A DNA stretch of 6,390 nt, from contig CAMBGW010000057.1 of NCBI GenBank assembly GCA_945866245.1, forward strand, positions 1 to 6,390, written 5' to 3'. Each line of letters starts with the position of its first letter. Positions within the stretch are counted from its first letter, which is position 1. A program made the position numbers and the translations under genes. Positions 5,288 through 6,390 of this stretch are shown one piece after another. The stretch is from Verrucomicrobia subdivision 6 bacterium. Lineage in GTDB: Bacteria; Verrucomicrobiota; Verrucomicrobiia; Methylacidiphilales; Verrucolacustridaceae. The notes under the pieces were generated by a model, which worked only from the letters and a program-made list of their open reading frames with translations, was not told the DNA's origin and did not search any database.

Positions 5288-6390
5288 ATGATGAGCCAGC
5301 GTACTTCAAGCCTATCGGATCAGGTCATTAGTGTGATTTTAGGGGGAGGGGAGGGAAATCGGCTTTTTCCTCTGACCCAAGAGCGTGCTAAGCCTGCGGT
5401 GCCGATTGCGGGTAAGTATCGGTTGGTCGATATCCCGATCAGCTTAAGTTTGAACTCGGGAATTAAGCGGATCTTCCTGCTGACTCAATATCTCAGTTCT
5501 TCGCTTCACCGTCATGTACAGCAAAGCTACCGGTTTGATGATTTTATCCCGAGGGGATTTATTGAAATTGTCGCGGCGCAAAAGACCCGGGAGGGAACGA
5601 GCTGGTATCAGGGGACGGCGGATGCGGTTCGGCAAGGTTTGATTCATTTTGATAATCATCCGCATGAATACGTTTTAATTCTTTCGGGCGACCAGCTGTA
5701 TCGCATGGATTTTCGCGAAATGTTGGAGCAACACGTAAATTCAGGATCGGAGATTACGATTGCGACCTTGCCGGTTGACTCAAAGTCGGCACCGAGTCTC
5801 GGAATCCTAAAAGCGGACAAGTCGCGACGTATTACCGAGTTTGTTGAAAAGCCGAAAGATACGGCCGTATTAGCCTCCATGGAAAGCGGGGCGGCTATGC
5901 CCAAGGGTCGTCCCTATCTGGCCTCGATGGGGATCTATATTTTCAATCGTGATGCGCTCCGGGACTGCTTGGAAGGAAGTGATGGAAAAGATTTTGGCAA
6001 AAATATTTTGCCCGCGGCAATACAAAGCAAAAAGGTGTCGGCATTTGTTCATGACGGGTACTGGGAGGACATTGGAACGATCGGGGCATTTTATCGGGCG
6101 AATCTAGATCTATTAGCGCATGAGCCTAAGTTTGATTTCGGGTTAAGCGCGGCCCCGATTTACACGCGGGCCCGATTTTTACCGGGTTCGGTTGTGGAAG
6201 ATTGTCAGGTAATTCAGGCAATTGTTTCAGATGGTTGTAGCATTCGTAAAAGCATTTTGGATCAGGCGGTGATTGGGATTCGGTCGCGGATTGGTTCGGG
6301 GTGCCAGATTCGCCGCTCCATCCTGATGGGAGCAGACTATTACGAAACCCCTTTCCAGCAGGAGGACAATCGAAAGAGGCAGCGGCCAGC
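5288..6390 (+). CDS. glgC: Glucose-1-phosphate adenylyltransferase (ADP-glucose pyrophosphorylase), 3'-truncated by the window edge
   Basis: Makes ADP-glucose from ATP and glucose-1-phosphate, the committed and usually allosteric step of bacterial glycogen synthesis. The first 367 codons are present and the frame is open at the right edge. From M1 at 5288: nucleotide-binding GGGEGNRLFPLT at 19-30, RAKPAVPIAGKYRLVDIP at 33-50, WYQGTADAVRQ at 106-116, catalytic SGDQLYRMD at 133-141 with D135, the glucose-1-phosphate site FVEKPKD with K188, and GYWEDIGT before the start of the C-terminal left-handed beta-helix, of which only the first turns are seen. The sequence is closer to plant and cyanobacterial AGPases (PAVPxAGKYRLVDIP, WYQGTADAVRQ) than to E. 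coli GlgC. GGGEGNR has Asn where Thr or Ser is common. An in-frame TAG at 5279-5281 limits the start to the tandem ATG at 5288 or 5291; a weak AGGG at 5280-5283 is better spaced (7 bases) for 5291. The family normally exceeds 400 residues, so a modest C-terminal part is missing. Confidence 0.96.
   Translation, partial: MMSQRTSSLSDQVISVILGGGEGNRLFPLTQERAKPAVPIAGKYRLVDIPISLSLNSGIKRIFLLTQYLSSSLHRHVQQSYRFDDFIPRGFIEIVAAQKTREGTSWYQGTADAVRQGLIHFDNHPHEYVLILSGDQLYRMDFREMLEQHVNSGSEITIATLPVDSKSAPSLGILKADKSRRITEFVEKPKDTAVLASMESGAAMPKGRPYLASMGIYIFNRDALRDCLEGSDGKDFGKNILPAAIQSKKVSAFVHDGYWEDIGTIGAFYRANLDLLAHEPKFDFGLSAAPIYTRARFLPGSVVEDCQVIQAIVSDGCSIRKSILDQAVIGIRSRIGSGCQIRRSILMGADYYETPFQQEDNRKRQRP

Noticed and set aside
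5333..5335. GTG as the glgC start
   Set aside because: It lies inside the first beta strand (VISVILGGG); the ATG pair at 5288/5291 gives the usual short N-terminal extension and is bounded by an in-frame stop.
5444..6052. Antisense open frames opposite glgC
   Set aside because: They overlap a clearly coding AGPase frame with conserved motifs throughout and show no motif of their own.

Overview
The window carries six protein genes and one tRNA gene from a bacterial chromosome. Several traits fit a member of the Verrucomicrobiota or a nearby PVC lineage: a GlgC of the plant/cyanobacterial sequence type, start codons mostly without a clear Shine-Dalgarno sequence, a SufR/COG2345-type winged-helix regulator and a tRNA gene without encoded CCA. 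This placement is an inference, since there is no rRNA or other marker gene. No insertion sequence, phage gene or CRISPR array is visible.

Region 1 (1-2505, + strand): a GT4-family glycosyltransferase whose reading frame is open to the left edge, so its N-terminus is probably outside the window; a 241-residue proline-rich basic protein with a single C-terminal membrane helix and a repeated K/R-K-E-T-M-R motif; and, 7 bases later, a canonical thioredoxin. The last two are spaced like an operon.

Region 2 (2552-5249, - strand, convergent with region 1): reading in the direction of transcription, glmS (glucosamine-6-phosphate synthase), tRNA-Glu(CTC), and a 215-residue winged-helix regulator that resembles SufR but lacks most of the cysteines expected for a [Fe-S] cluster. 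A small palindrome lies between the convergent ends of trxA and the regulator.

Region 3 (5288-6390, + strand): the first 367 codons of glgC (ADP-glucose pyrophosphorylase), cut by the right edge and divergent from glmS across only 38 bases.

Functionally, glmS draws fructose-6-phosphate into amino sugars for peptidoglycan and other envelope polymers, whereas glgC commits glucose-1-phosphate to glycogen. They draw on interconvertible hexose phosphates and share one very short divergent promoter region. The glycosyltransferase also points to envelope glycan or glycolipid synthesis. The parts that look least described are the proline-rich tail-anchored protein next to thioredoxin and the ligand-depleted SufR-like regulator. 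The rest is housekeeping metabolism, and I see no clear sign of a novel multi-gene system. There is no gene-free stretch longer than 300 bases.
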